Shown one piece after another: positions 10,032 to 20,029 of a DNA stretch of 64,000 nucleotides. The position numbers and the translations under genes are program-made. The first letter of the stretch is position 1; the number at the start of each line of letters is the position of its first letter. Origin of the DNA: Bedellia somnulentella. Taxonomy: Eukaryota; Arthropoda; Insecta; Lepidoptera; Bedelliidae. Location: the NCBI GenBank assembly GCA_963576735.1, contig OY755184.1:5146001-5210000 (forward strand), in the 5' to 3' direction. Below the pieces are notes generated by a model. That model ran no database searches and was not told the origin of the DNA. It was given only the letters and a program-made list of their open reading frames with translations.

Positions 10032-10204
10032 TTGACTAAGGCTATTGAGGCTTTTATGTAATTTTTTGGCGATGCGGTTGGAGTGGAGACCAAGACCAAC
10101 AACCTTTATTTTACAATCTTTCCTCCACTCAACTTCCAAATTCCTTATTCTGAAGCTCCGGCTACCCGTTACTGAGATTTATAGCCGTGAGAATATGTAT
10201 GTTA
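10032..10204 (+). repeat. SINE family A, 5' truncated
   Basis: Starts in the GACTAAGG block and runs through GGCGATGCGGTTGGAG to GCCGTGAGAATATGTATG. Confidence 0.8.
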
Positions 10205-10438
10205 TATTTTTTGTATAGACGGAATACAATTTATACAACCACATCTTATCTTGTTAAGTTAGCTGAGGGTGAAGCCAACGACGATGAACAAAACAATAGC
10301 TGAGTTGGGTCACTTTTTGTGAAACAAACCACGAAACATGAGCGCGCTGCCACAAAGACAAGCCTGTAAGCTGCTTAACTTATTTTGAACTTTTGAACGA
10401 TTCGATTCGGGAACGAAGTTTAAATAATTAAATTATTT

Positions 10439-10643
10439 ATAATAAATAAAGGAAAGAAAAATTTCGACACAGGCGGGAATCGAACCCGCGACCTCGGGTA
10501 TACGCCCCGACGCTCTGCCAACTGAGCCACCGTGTCAATGGGCTGCCAGTGCGAAATTCTTCTATCCTTTATTTCTTTTACACGTTTATTTATTCTTTAT
10601 TTATTAGTAATAAACATGAGGTTTTCATGAACAAAAAGATTTA
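10439..10643 (-). repeat. Family C element with 13-bp target duplication
   Basis: The insertion is flanked by AATTAAATTATTT at 10426-10438 and 10644-10656. Read on the minus strand it begins ATTTAAATCTTTTTGTTC, passes CTTCTATCC-complement sequence, then the tRNA-like cloverleaf, and ends GAAATTTTTCTTTCC with a TTTATT-type tail. The duplications place the tRNA-like part at the 3' end, opposite to usual tRNA-headed SINEs. Confidence 0.75.
10466..10536 (-). tRNA. tRNA-like cloverleaf inside family C (probably not functional)
   Basis: 71 nt fold into a full cloverleaf: acceptor GACACGG/CTGTGTC (one G-U), D-stem GCTC/GAGC, anticodon stem TCGGG/CCCGA, T-stem GCGGG/CCCGC with loop TTCGATT. The anticodon loop GCGTATA would read GTA but has C instead of the invariant U at position 33. 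It is borne on a dispersed element, so I read it as a retroposed tRNA relative with an intact internal promoter rather than a working tRNA gene. Confidence 0.45.
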
Positions 10644-10764
10644 AATTAAATTATTTGTTATCTAAAATCAAAGTTCAATATGCTCCTTCCCGTCGTGGTG
10701 TACCTACTGATACTTCTTTGTGCGGATATTTTAAGGCGCCGTTGGTTCAGCTAAAAATATCATA

Positions 10765-10855
10765 TCAGGGGGTGCTGCCCCCGCGGGCGCGGGGAAGCGC
10801 TTGCGCGCCGATCGGGCGGCCGTCTCCCCGACGCGACGCAGTGCGCGCGTTATAA
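10765..10855. other. GC-rich blip followed by TATAAAA
   Basis: About 90 bp of CG-rich sequence (GGTGCTGCCCCCGCGGGCGC and onward) in otherwise AT-rich DNA, ending GCGCGCGTTATAAAA. It could be a promoter remnant or part of a mobile element; nothing downstream supports a gene. Confidence 0.35.
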
Positions 10856-10867
10856 AAACATACAGTA

Positions 10868-11029
10868 GGGTAAGCAATACAGTTTTTGTCAACTCGACAG
10901 TTTTAGCCATTCACAAATATTTTCTATGGTATGGATTCGGACATTTGTTTATGACTATTTACATTTTTTTTCTAAAATATTTGCGAGTGGCTATAACAGT
11001 CAGGGTGACGAAAACTGTATCGCTTACCC
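10868..11029. mobile_element. MITE with ~60-bp terminal inverted repeats
   Basis: Left end GGGTAAGCAATACAGTTTTT pairs with right end AAAACTGTATCGCTTACCC. Similarity continues inward for about 60 bp per arm (AGCCATTCACAAATATTTT versus its complement). Length 162 bp, no coding capacity. Target duplication unclear. Confidence 0.7.
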
Positions 11030-11156
11030 AAGGTTATCAAATTCAAAAATTGTTTCTACCATAGCCGTTTACAATATAAAATGTAATGATAGGATAGATT
11101 TGTCTACCCCTGTCAGTTTATACGAAATTATTACAGTGTTAATTTCATAATTTTTG

Positions 11157-11397
11157 CCGTGTCGTGTCGGCTTAGAATAACACTACCCCATTTCTACCCG
11201 TGATCGTAAGAGATGACTTAGGGTTTAGGGGATTTTTAAGTGATTTTTGGGCGATGTGGTTGGAGAACCGTCAACGAAATCATTTATTATTACAATCTTT
11301 TCCCAAATCAACTTCCGAAAGTGGCTGAGGAATTTCTGATTCTCAAAGCTCTGGCTATCCCGTTAAGGGATTTATAGCCGTGAGTATATGTATGTAA
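11157..11397 (+). repeat. SINE family A, near full length
   Basis: Begins GCCGTGTCGTGTCGGCTTAG and ends GCCGTGAGTATATGTATG. All conserved blocks are present. Confidence 0.85.
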
Positions 11398-12153
11398 TTG
11401 TCAGTTTACACCTGTAACTAGGTATTTAATATTATTCATTGAAATTAGAAGTTACTGTAACGATTATGTTCTTTTTCCCACTCCTAATAAATTAAACAAT
11501 AATAATAACATAAAATATAAAAATGAGTGAAATCTATAAATTGAATAAATTCTTTTATATTTGCTAATGCTAACCGTACGCACAGTCACTCTCACGCCTA
11601 CATTGACGCGCATCGTATACAGATAGATCACTCGCACACTAACGGCGCCGCACGCGCGTAAATTGTGAGATCTGTAACTCTAGGCGCGCGCGACACAGGT
11701 CCATCCCCTAAGGCAGCTCGAAGAGCTCTGATCGAGCGGCGGGCAGCGCTCGGGCACGAGTAGGACCGTGATTATCGATGTTTTTAAAATATTTGTTTTA
11801 TTGAATTTATTAAATAAGAAAAATAATCGCCAATTATTATTAGAAATACAAATGTACAAATTATGATGTAAGTTATATGAAAGTAGGTAAAATAAATAAA
11901 ATGTAAAACCATTTTAAAGAGTGTAATTAGAGGTATGTTGGTGATTTTTTTCTATCGAGCGAAAATTTATTAATTATGTTTCGAATCGCCAATTTCACTG
12001 CAGAAAAGCCTCAAGATTTCGATGTATTTTTTTCAAAACCATATTATTATAAACATACGCATAATAAAGTTTCAAAAACCCTGTTCGTTGGACTAACGGC
12101 ACCTTAAGGCTATCTACATCGTATAGACATAAATGTTTTGACTTCGTTTTCTT
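11398..12153. other. Unassigned stretch with a GC-rich patch
   Basis: A CG-rich patch at ~11590-11765 (GGCGCCGCACGCGCG and AGGCGCGCGCG) sits in AT-rich DNA. An 79-codon open frame on the minus strand (11995-12234) includes LYDVDSLKVPLVQRTG, which reads like protein, but it runs into the foldback arm and has no recognised domain. Confidence 0.35.
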
Positions 12154-13089
12154 ATATATGTCGTAGGATGATTTGATGTTTAGGTTTTTTGCAAAAAATC
12201 TAGGGATTTTGCAAAAATCCGGATAATTAGACAACGGTTATAATATTTTCTAATCTTACTAGGTTTTTTGCAAAATTCTAGTTGGTTTAGTATGACTTCG
12301 AAACGAAATGTCAGTTTTTATGAATACTGTACACTGATTGGTCGATTGCAGTGCCCCATAAACACGTCATCTCTGATTGGTTGTTAATAAAGACGTACTT
12401 ACTTCATAGTTCCTTCTTACATTAAATTTGATTGTTATTTTAATTTTAGTAACAAAAAGTTCCATAGTATAAAAATAGTACTGTCATTTCCCTTTATAAC
12501 TCTAACTATAATACCTCAATACTAAAATTTAAAACGTTCTTACTTTATTGTTACTACCTATATTGAAGACGTCCGTGGCCGAGTGGATAGGTGACCAGCT
12601 TTTCGGTCTGGAGGTTTGCGGGTTTGATCCCTGCTGAGAGCAACATTTATGTGATGAGCATATGTGTATTATATTATATTAAATATATCGCTGAGTTAGT
12701 ATACTACAAGTGTTACTTAGTTTGGGGTAACCTGATCTGTGTATAATATGTCCGAACGTGATTGTAATTTTACTCCAACAAAAGAGTAAAGAAAAATATT
12801 TAATTCCTAGTATCAAATAAGTATTGTCATTTCTTACCCTTTATAACTCTAGCTATAATAACTCAATACCACAATGACGAACCAATCAGAATAAGAGTAG
12901 GCGAGCAATCAGAAATCAGCCAATCAGCATTAAAGTAGTACAATCTTACTAAACCAACTAGTTTTTTTTGCAAAAAACCTAGTAAGATTAGAAAATATTA
13001 TAACCTTTGTCTAATTAACCGGATTTTTCCAAAATCCCTAGGTTTTTTGCAAAAAACCTAAACATCAAATCATCCTACGACATATATAT
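12154..13089. mobile_element. Foldback element with ~135-bp or longer inverted arms
   Basis: Ends ATATATGTCGTAGGATGATT and its complement at 13070-13089. The arms carry repeated AGGTTTTTTGCAAAAAA blocks and pair over 12154-12295 and 12944-13089. Inverted CCAAT-type words (CTGATTGGTC, TCTGATTGGTT on the left; ACCAATCAG, AGCCAATCAG on the right) and a direct duplicate of CCTTTATAACTCTA extend the symmetry. A family D SINE sits inside. No transposase ORF. Confidence 0.75.
12568..12766 (+). repeat. SINE family D, full length, nested in foldback
   Basis: tRNA-like head CGTGGCCGAGTGGATAGG (A-box) and GGGTTTGATCCC (B-box), then GAGAGCAACATTTATGTGATG and a body ending CTGATCTGTGTATAATATG. Sits between the arms of the foldback element. 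Confidence 0.85.
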
Positions 13090-13509
13090 AAATGTTATTT
13101 TAATAAATAATCCTACCCATCCACAAGATACTATTAAGTAAGTATTTTGTAAGCTATTTCATTTAAGTACATTAAGTATTTACGATTTATTTAACCCGGT
13201 CCGTCAAAATGTTATTTAGGTTCCGAGTTAGATCAAAGTTCATTAATTCATAGTACAAGACATATGAACGTAACTTACAGGACATTGATAAAGGGCAACA
13301 TTACTGTATACTTATATTAAGTGCCAATTTCACATTCCCGAGTGTTTGCTCTAGCATTGAGATGAAATACCAGAAAGGTTTCATAAGTCCGAAGTTTCAT
13401 GAGTATGCCAATAATGACTACTAGAATTGAAATGAGAATTGTTGTGACGATGTAGTGGTAATGTCATATTATCACACACAATAAAACTTAGAATTAATAT
13501 CTCATACTC
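13090..13509. other. Unassigned stretch
   Basis: AT-rich, no recognised repeat or gene. Confidence 0.4.
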
Positions 13510-13745
13510 ATATGCTCACGCCGTATATCCCCGAAAGGGTTGGCAGAGGTACTAATACTTCTGAACATTACGTATAATTGACACCTGCTGTTCAGAGTAC
13601 CCACGTTTTGCTTGGACAGTGTACTCACTTGACAGGGGGGGCAGGCCTATCGCCGTTTTTGTACGAATACACTGTTACACGACAAAGTATAATTAGCCAT
13701 GTCTGTTTCCTCCCGATGTTTTCTTTCATCGTAAACAACCATGAT

Positions 13746-14402
13746 TGCCTCTCTCTTGCTACTTGTGTATGTGATGCTATTGAAAGGAACACAGAGATTA
13801 AATACTTAGGCGTCATAATCGATCAGAATTTGAACTTCAATAGCCACATTGAGCAACTATGCACCCGTGTGAGAAAACTAATTCATATTTTTAAAAACTT
13901 AAGGCATATAATGCGTTTTGATCTTTTGAAGCGCATTTACACTTCGCTTTGTCAGTGCATATTAACTTACTGCATAACGTCTTGGGGAGGATCTCAAAAG
14001 ACAAAATTCTTGCGGCTAGAAAGGGCTCAACGAGCTCTTCTTAAGGTAGCTACGTTCAAACCGTTTTTATTTCCTACTCGGCTCCTATATTCAAACGTTG
14101 AAGTCCTTACAGTCCGACAACTTTTTGTTCTTTCAGTTATCCAACAACAGCACATGATTACGCCATTCAATACAGAGGTGTTGACTAAGCGAAGATCAGA
14201 TTTAGTTTGCGCAAAAAAGAAATTTAATACCTTTTTCAGCCATAGGTCTTTCCTGTTTTTGGGTCCACATTTGTACAATTATTCTAATAGGCTTTTGCAA
14301 ATTTATGGATTAAATAACTACGACTGTAAATTCAGAGTAAGGGAATGGCTCAGTAAATTATCTTACGATGAAACTGAATATTTGCTGAAAGTAGTTAAAT
14401 AA
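13746..14402 (+). pseudogene. LINE reverse transcriptase C-terminal fragment
   Basis: The open frame continues from SINE sequence, but only the part from about 13746 is LINE-derived. It includes IKYLGVIIDQNLNFNSHIEQ, ILTYCITSWGG and ends with EWLSKLSYDETEYLLKVVK. The same C-terminal layout occurs in the dead LINE at 45-46.8 kb, so both belong to one clade (Jockey/CR1 group by motif). The catalytic YADD/FADD region is missing because of 5' truncation. The frame is otherwise uninterrupted, suggesting a fairly recent insertion. Confidence 0.8.
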
Positions 14403-14450
14403 ATAAATAAATAATCATAACTTATTCTTGGACCACATGTATATATGTGG

Positions 14451-14474
14451 ATATATATATATATATATATGTAC
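14451..14474. repeat. TA microsatellite
   Basis: (TA)n run within the LINE 3' UTR. Confidence 0.9.
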
Positions 14475-14534
14475 GTATGTGTATCTATGTACATGTGTAT
14501 ATCAGTCTCGCACTGAATCAAACACATATGCATA

Positions 14535-14536
<2 letters not shown>

Positions 14537-14574
<38 letters not shown>
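14537..14574. repeat. CA microsatellite
   Basis: (CA)n of about 19 units within the LINE 3' UTR. Confidence 0.95.
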
Positions 14575-14576
<2 letters not shown>

Positions 14577-14831
14577 AGTCCAAATGCACTTACATATTCT
14601 GTAAACATTTTTATAATTATATATATTGTTTCTAATATTGTTTTTTAATTTTAGTTTTTAACTTTAGATTTTAATTTTTAACTTTATGTTTTTAATTTTA
14701 CTTGTTTCTGTCATGTAACTTACGCCAATATGTATTATTAGTTTACTACTTATCCTAAGTTTACAGGGCTTTGCCCTTTTTTAGGGAGTAGGCTTTATGT
14801 AGTAATTGTTAAGTTGTGTTTGATCTGAAAT

Positions 14832-14868
<37 letters not shown>

Positions 14869-15162
14869 ATAAATTAACCATGACTTTAGAAAAGACAAAT
14901 TGGTGTAGAATTAAAAAGGTTTGTTTTTTTTTCAGCAAAATGGCAAAAAACAAAGTTTTCCTAAGTTGGTCTTGTTAATTAGTTTTTCCGACTTTTTTCT
15001 AAGCGTATAGTATTCGAATGTATTTTCGCAAAGCGAGTGTTATATTGGCGACTTTACTGAAATTATATTCATTAAAAGAAAAAAAACCTTGATAGCTCAA
15101 TAAAGAGGCGCGAGTTTCAATGTTGTTTCGTGCCTAGTGCTTATACCCATGTGTCTATTCTA

Positions 15163-15400
15163 AATACATACATACACACATACTTATACTCACGACCATA
15201 AATCCGCAAAAGGAGTAGCCTCAGCTTCAGAGCTAGAAACTCCTCAGCCACATTTGGAAGTTGATAGGGGAGAAGATGGTAAAAATAAAGTGATTTTGGT
15301 GATAGGTCTCAAACCATCGCTCAAAAACCACTTAAAACCTCTTAGGATACCCGTGGGTAGAAAGGGGTAGTGACATTCTAAGCTGGCATTACGCGGCTAA
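15163..15400 (-). repeat. SINE family A
   Basis: Minus-strand copy from GCCGCGTAATGCCAGCTTAG to the ATGT-type tail at the left. Confidence 0.8.
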
Positions 15401-15404
15401 ATAC

Positions 15405-15575
15405 GTATCTGTGGTTAATTTAGCAAGGGTGTTATGAATTGTGTGTTGTGAAAAATGTGTTATGAAAACGTGGGTACTCTGAACACCACAGGTCAACAAC
15501 ATATCACATGATATTCAGAAGTATTATACACCTCAAGCCTTCAAGAACATATGGCCTGAACGTTGTTGGATTGAA
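15405..15575 (+). repeat. SINE family B, degenerate
   Basis: Diverged body with GTGGTTAATTTA, AACGTGGGTACTCTGAACACC and CAGAAGTATTA blocks, then a decayed 3' end. Confidence 0.55.
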
Positions 15576-15597
15576 ATAAGATGATAATAACAATGAA

Positions 15598-15835
15598 ACA
15601 TACATACATACATATGCTCACGGCATTATTTCCCATTGTGGTAAGCAGATACTATCGAATGATCCTGGCAAAGCTCTCTAGCTTCATTTACATCTATCAA
15701 TCTTTTCAAACATACCTTTTGATTCTTCATCCTACGGACCAGTATTAGAATCGTAAGATCTAGCTGGACACAATTAGCAAAATTCATCATTAAAACCAAC
15801 GCTTTAAAGTATATTTTAGCATTCTTCATTAGACA
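15598..15835 (-). repeat. LINE family E 3' end
   Basis: The minus strand encodes a degenerate RRMKNQKVCLKRLIDVNEAR...IVSAYHNGK, followed by the microsatellite tail. 5' truncated copy. Confidence 0.75.
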
Positions 15836-15973
15836 ACTAAATAAAATGCAAAAGGCGGTAGTTTAAAAATCAACTGATCAAAAGAAATTGATGCTTAAAG
15901 TTGTTACTTTTATTCGTGATTCGTTTTAAGTCATAAACTAAAGTTATTGTTTACGAGTGAGTTTCTATGCAAT

Positions 15974-16926
15974 ATGGCTTCAAGTTCAGGTATGTAACTA
16001 AATGAATCATCAATATAAAAACAGTTTGATTGCCTATATTGCCAATACTGGAATTTCCAAACAACATCGATGTTGTTAGTGTTGAATGTATGGTATGATG
16101 TCTTTCTTAGACAATATCTTTGCAGTCAAGGGTAGTCAAGGTCTAAGAGATATCTTATTAAATAGCATGTTTATAGTACTTTTGGGTAATAATAGTCATT
16201 AAGTGCGATTTTTTGCGATTATTCATGTTTATTATTTTTTCCGTAGATATCCGCCAACCAAAACGGATTGAAATTTTCAATATATGGAGCTCACGTAAAA
16301 ATAAGGACCGAATACCGGCAATAAAAACCTTTATTAAGACTCTTTTACATTTAGAAAACTGCAACGATGATATAGACTTGAATTTAACCAAATTTGTAAA
16401 AAATGAATGCGAGAAAATCAGGTTGAAATGGGAGTTAAAACGAAGATGCTCCGATTTGTTTTTTGGAACCTACGGGCAGTGGCTTGAGGAAAATGTAGTT
16501 TTTAATGTTCCACCACAACCAAACGTTCATACAGTATGTAGATCAGAGGTGAATGTTGTTGGCAGACCGGAAAAATCTTTTATAGAAAGTTCAGATAGGT
16601 CCAAAAGAAGGAAAGTAAAAGAAATTTACCAAAGCTTCGAGAGTGAAAAAATTGTTTTCGCGGCTCAGAAAATTCTGCACTCTTCCGGTAAACGAGATGC
16701 ATCAAATATAATCAAAGAACTTTCTGCCGAATCGGGAAAGCGCGGCACAGAATATAAAAAAGCGGTCTCAAAAAAAGTGTCTCAAAACCCTTACACTGCT
16801 GAATTAAGTACACACTTAGTTAAGTATTTGCTGACAATGTCAGACCCCTATGTTACTTTGCTCAGAAAATTGCCAATTAAAAAACATACAAATTTGGATA
16901 ATGATATACATATTTTACTTAAATAA
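15974..16926 (+). CDS. Two-exon gene of unknown function
   Basis: Predicted exon 1 is 15974-15989 (ATG GCT TCA AGT TCA G), with donor GGTATGT. The intron is 15990-16246, ending in the pyrimidine-rich TTTTTTCCGTAG. Exon 2 is 16247-16926. Splicing joins G to AT to make Asp and gives MASSSDIRQPKRIEIFNIWS, a 231-residue protein. It is basic and contains GRPEKSFIESSDRSKRRKVK, which may bind nucleic acid or serve as a nuclear signal. An AATAAA overlaps the stop codon. I recall similar GRP-K-SF-ESSDRSKRRK blocks in uncharacterised insect proteins that may be transposon-encoded, but cannot confirm this. Confidence 0.55.
15990..16246 (+). other. Predicted intron of the 16-kb gene
   Basis: Donor CAG|GTATGTAA and acceptor TTTTTTCCGTAG|AT. 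257 nt, phase 1. Frame across the junction is preserved. Confidence 0.55.
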
Positions 16927-17198
16927 AGTTACTATACATACTTAAATGCTATTTCTATCTTAAATGTCAACAATACCTTCATTAAAAACTTTTAACGTGG
17001 TCATATAATTTTGTCCAGCTAGATCTTTCGATTCTAATAGTGTGGGACGCTTGCGTTTTTGAGCACAATCTATTGAAATAAATAAATACGTCGAAACGTA
17101 TACGTTTGAGTAATAAGTGTCAAAAGTTATTTGTAAGATTGTTGTCCCTGAATAATGTCGACGATCATAGAAAACGGCACCCTGATTATGTATTTTAA

Positions 17199-17315
17199 GC
17201 GACCACGATTGTGTCGCAAGTTGCAATATTGTCGCTGTCAAAAGTGTCAAAGCGCATACAAATTTATGACATTGACAGCGACAATCGTGCAACTTGCGAC
17301 ACAATCGACAGTCGC
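17199..17315. repeat. Strong hairpin with ~40-bp arms
   Basis: Left arm GTGTCGCAAGTTGCAATATT (17211 onward) pairs with GCAACTTGCGACACAATCG on the right; arms 17199-17240 and 17272-17315 with a ~31-nt spacer. Probably the end of a small inverted-repeat element. Confidence 0.75.
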
Positions 17316-17561
17316 AAAAGATATGTAATCAGGGGGCGGATGTAATAGTATAAGTTCATGTTGGTTTTAAGATTTTGGCATCACAAGCGTGTCGTTGGCA
17401 ATTTGCCTATCAACTTGCCAAAACTTAGGCGAAACAGCAATCTCTAACGTTTTTCATGGGGCATTTTAGTAATTATTAGTTTCTTAATCTGAAAAAAGCA
17501 AAAACTCGTCTAGGGCCACGCACATTATATTCTTTCATAGAAGTTTCGTGGAATAGCGTTT

Positions 17562-17656
17562 GGAGACCCATCGCCGACAATCTTTATATTAAAATAAATT
17601 CCCCACTAGACCTCCAAAGGCGGTCGTGGTTTGCAGCCGTGATTATATGTATGTAT
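17562..17656 (+). repeat. SINE family A, partial
   Basis: GGAGACCCATCGCCGACAAT to GCCGTGATTATATGTATG with internal deletion. Confidence 0.75.
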
Positions 17657-17990
17657 TTAAGTAATTTGTATTTTTTTTACGAATAAAAACTACCACAGTG
17701 AGAATGAGCGGGGAGACAGTGCTGCCGCTGGTGTATATTTTTTGGAGAGTTATTTTGGCAGAGCAAAAGAGTAATAAAGTTGTAGGGACCCTGCTGCCAA
17801 TCAGCGTCGATGTCCTTTTTTTGACAGTTTACTCATAAAGTGTCGTTTAATGTACTAAATTTTACACTATAATGTCTACTAGCGAACGGAGTAATACTTT
17901 TAAAATATAATTTTATCTCAAAAACATGAAATAGCGTTTAACTAATAAGTTAAAATTATAAGGTTCCTCAAATCATATTTTTCAACATTT
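17657..17990. other. Unassigned AT-rich stretch
   Basis: No gene or repeat recognised. Confidence 0.4.
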
Positions 17991-18222
17991 ATCATGGTTG
18001 TAAACGGTGAAGGAAAACATCGTGAGCAAACCCACATGGCTAAGTTGTACAGTGTATTCGTACAAAACAGCGATAGGCCTGCCCCCTATCACGTGAGTAC
18101 ACTGTCCAAGCAAAACGTGGGTAATCTGAACACCAGGCGACCATGTCACGTGATGTTCAGAACTATTAGTACCTCCGCCATCCCCTTCGGGAACATACGG
18201 TGTAAACGTATGAGTTAGAGTT
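17991..18222 (+). repeat. SINE family B, 5' truncated
   Basis: Body from ATCATGGTTGTAAACGGTGA to ATCCCCTTCGGGAACATACG and GTGTAAACGTATGAG. tRNA head missing. Confidence 0.85.
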
Positions 18223-18728
18223 GAGTTTGAGTTTAAGGTTTGAAAATAAATTCCTTACTTTAAAAAGGAAAATAAAATATTTGCGGACACTTCCCATGAA
18301 CACTTTCTGAAAAGCCTATTCCGGATAACAAATCCTCTAGTAAATTATAATAACAAGGTTGTTTACAATAACAATATGATAATATTGATCGACGTCTATA
18401 GGCAGCTTAGTCACAATCAAACTTGTGACCCACAAAATGTTCTTTTGTAACTTGGCTCTTAGACATTTCCGAGAAATATCAAACCATGTCGGAAAATTAA
18501 TGTTTAAAGTGAACTCTTAAAAATCAGTATTTCAACAAATTGAGCACTGTTTCCAAATGGTACCAATTAGCGTCAAGATTGCTTAAATAATGTTTTAATT
18601 TATCGTACTTGACAAATATTTTTTTTGCTTACCCGCATTAGAAGAACGTGGAACTGGTTACTGCTTACTTAGATCATTGGTTTTTTTTAAATAAATTACT
18701 TAACAATTAAATATCGTAGTGAAACGAC
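18223..18728. other. Unassigned AT-rich stretch
   Basis: Nothing recognisable on either strand. Confidence 0.4.
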
Positions 18729-18986
18729 ATAACATAACATACATAAACATAAACGTTCACGCCGAATATCCCCGAAGGGGTTGGCAGAGGTACTAATACT
18801 TCTGAACATCACGTGACTTTATCACCTGGTGTTCAGAGTACCCACGTTTTGCATGGACAGTGTACTCACGTGATAGGGGGCAGGCCTATCGCCGTTTTGT
18901 ACGAATACACTGTCACATGACTAAGTACAACAGCCATGTGGGTTTCCTCACGATGTTTTCCCTCACCGTTAACAACCATGATAAAG
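18729..18986 (-). repeat. SINE family B, 5' truncated
   Basis: Minus-strand copy ending with the CATAACATAAC-type tail at the left and truncated at AACAACCATGATAAA on the right. Confidence 0.85.
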
Positions 18987-19576
18987 TATAGATAGATAGT
19001 GAAACGAATAACTTGCTTACACTTAATTAATAAAAATTACAACAATGCATAGATAAATCCGCCGTAGAGAACTAAATATAATCCGGTCAATTTATACATT
19101 CAAGGTTACATAAATTCATAAGAAGCTGAAAATTGGCACAATTGTTCAAAACATAATTATAAATGAAACCTCAAAAGTCCCCATCGTTCCGAGGTGTGCT
19201 AAAAATTTTACACGAGGTCAAAGGTAAAAATAATGAGTTTTTTGAGATTTTAAGCGAAACGGTGAGTTTTTTCGCAAAATCACTCAGTACAAAATTGTAG
19301 ATCAGAAAATTCTCTACAAAAAAGATATCAATATTTTTTTTCCTAAAAGCCATAATTTTGAAGATATAACGCGTTGAAAAGTTCGATCATTGGTAATCTT
19401 CATACTTTGCACACGTTTCCACGCCACCTATGAGGTAGTGTACTTAGCGCGTTTTATTTTAACGTGGTATTCCCTGTAGGCCTATTCAACGGGTCTGCAG
19501 TGATTTAATTTGTTTTAAAACTATTGTAAAATATTATTGTACATATCGGTTGGTTAAAATAATGGCGGTGTAATTG

Positions 19577-19946
19577 CGACATGATAGTCCAGTGGGTAGA
19601 ACACCCGCCCGAAAACAGAAGGGCGTGAGTTCCAATCCTGGGACGGGCCTACACCAATTTGTCTTTTCTAAAGTCATATGTGTGGTTAATTTATTACGGT
19701 TGTTAACGGTGAGGGAAAACATCGTGAGGAAACCCACATGGCTGAGTTGTACTTAGTCATGTGACAGTGATTTCGTACAAAACGGCGATAGGCCTGCCCC
19801 CTATCACGTGAGTACACTGTCTAAGCAAAACGTGGGTACTTTCTCTGGAAACTAGATGGCGCTTGCCATGTGAGTTCAGAAGTATTGGTACCTCTGCCAA
19901 CCCCTTCGGGGATAAACGGCGTGAACGTTTATGTTATATTATGTTA
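19577..19946 (+). repeat. SINE family B (subfamily 2), full length
   Basis: tRNA head CGACATGATAGTCCAGTGGG and B-box GAGTTCCAATCC, followed by the body with the subfamily-specific ACTAGATGGCGCTTGCCATG. Target duplication TGTAATTG at 19569-19576 and 19947-19954. Inserted inside the long inverted-repeat element. Confidence 0.85.
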
Positions 19947-20029
19947 TGTAATTGAAAATGAAATGATTAATATTCCTCATCTGATTCGTAATTTTCCAGG
20001 ATTACTGTTTCTTGTTCTTCGTCTTCTTC

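Larger units (their letters stand above)
13746..14865 (+). mobile_element. 5'-truncated LINE inserted in SINE B
   Basis: A 1,120-bp insertion bounded by ATGAT duplications at 13741-13745 and 14866-14870. It carries the C-terminal part of a reverse transcriptase ORF, a 3' UTR with (TAAA), (TA) and (CA) simple repeats, an AATAAA, and a terminal run of T. The T run lies on the coding strand, which is unusual. Confidence 0.85.
13510..14908 (-). repeat. SINE family B, split by a LINE insertion
   Basis: The 3' part is 13510-13745 (CTCACGCCGTATATCCCCGA through AACAACCATGAT) and the SINE resumes at 14866 (ATGATAAATTAACCATGAC) to 14908. The interruption is the LINE at 13746-14865, with ATGAT duplicated on both sides. 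The head is truncated. Confidence 0.85.

Noticed and set aside
10466..10536. Functional nuclear tRNA gene
   Set aside because: Although the cloverleaf is good, C33 replaces the invariant U33 and the same sequence travels on a dispersed element at three places.
13578..13745. N-terminal 56 codons of the frame that continues into LINE sequence
   Set aside because: This part is SINE B DNA; the LINE starts at 13746 after the ATGAT duplication. The fusion is accidental.
14363..14608. Frames rich in Val-Cys or His-Thr
   Set aside because: They are translations of the (CA)n and (TA)n microsatellites.
16960..17304. 114-codon minus-strand frame
   Set aside because: Half of it is one arm of the 17.2-kb hairpin, and the rest has no recognisable domain. 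The opposite-strand gene ends just before it.
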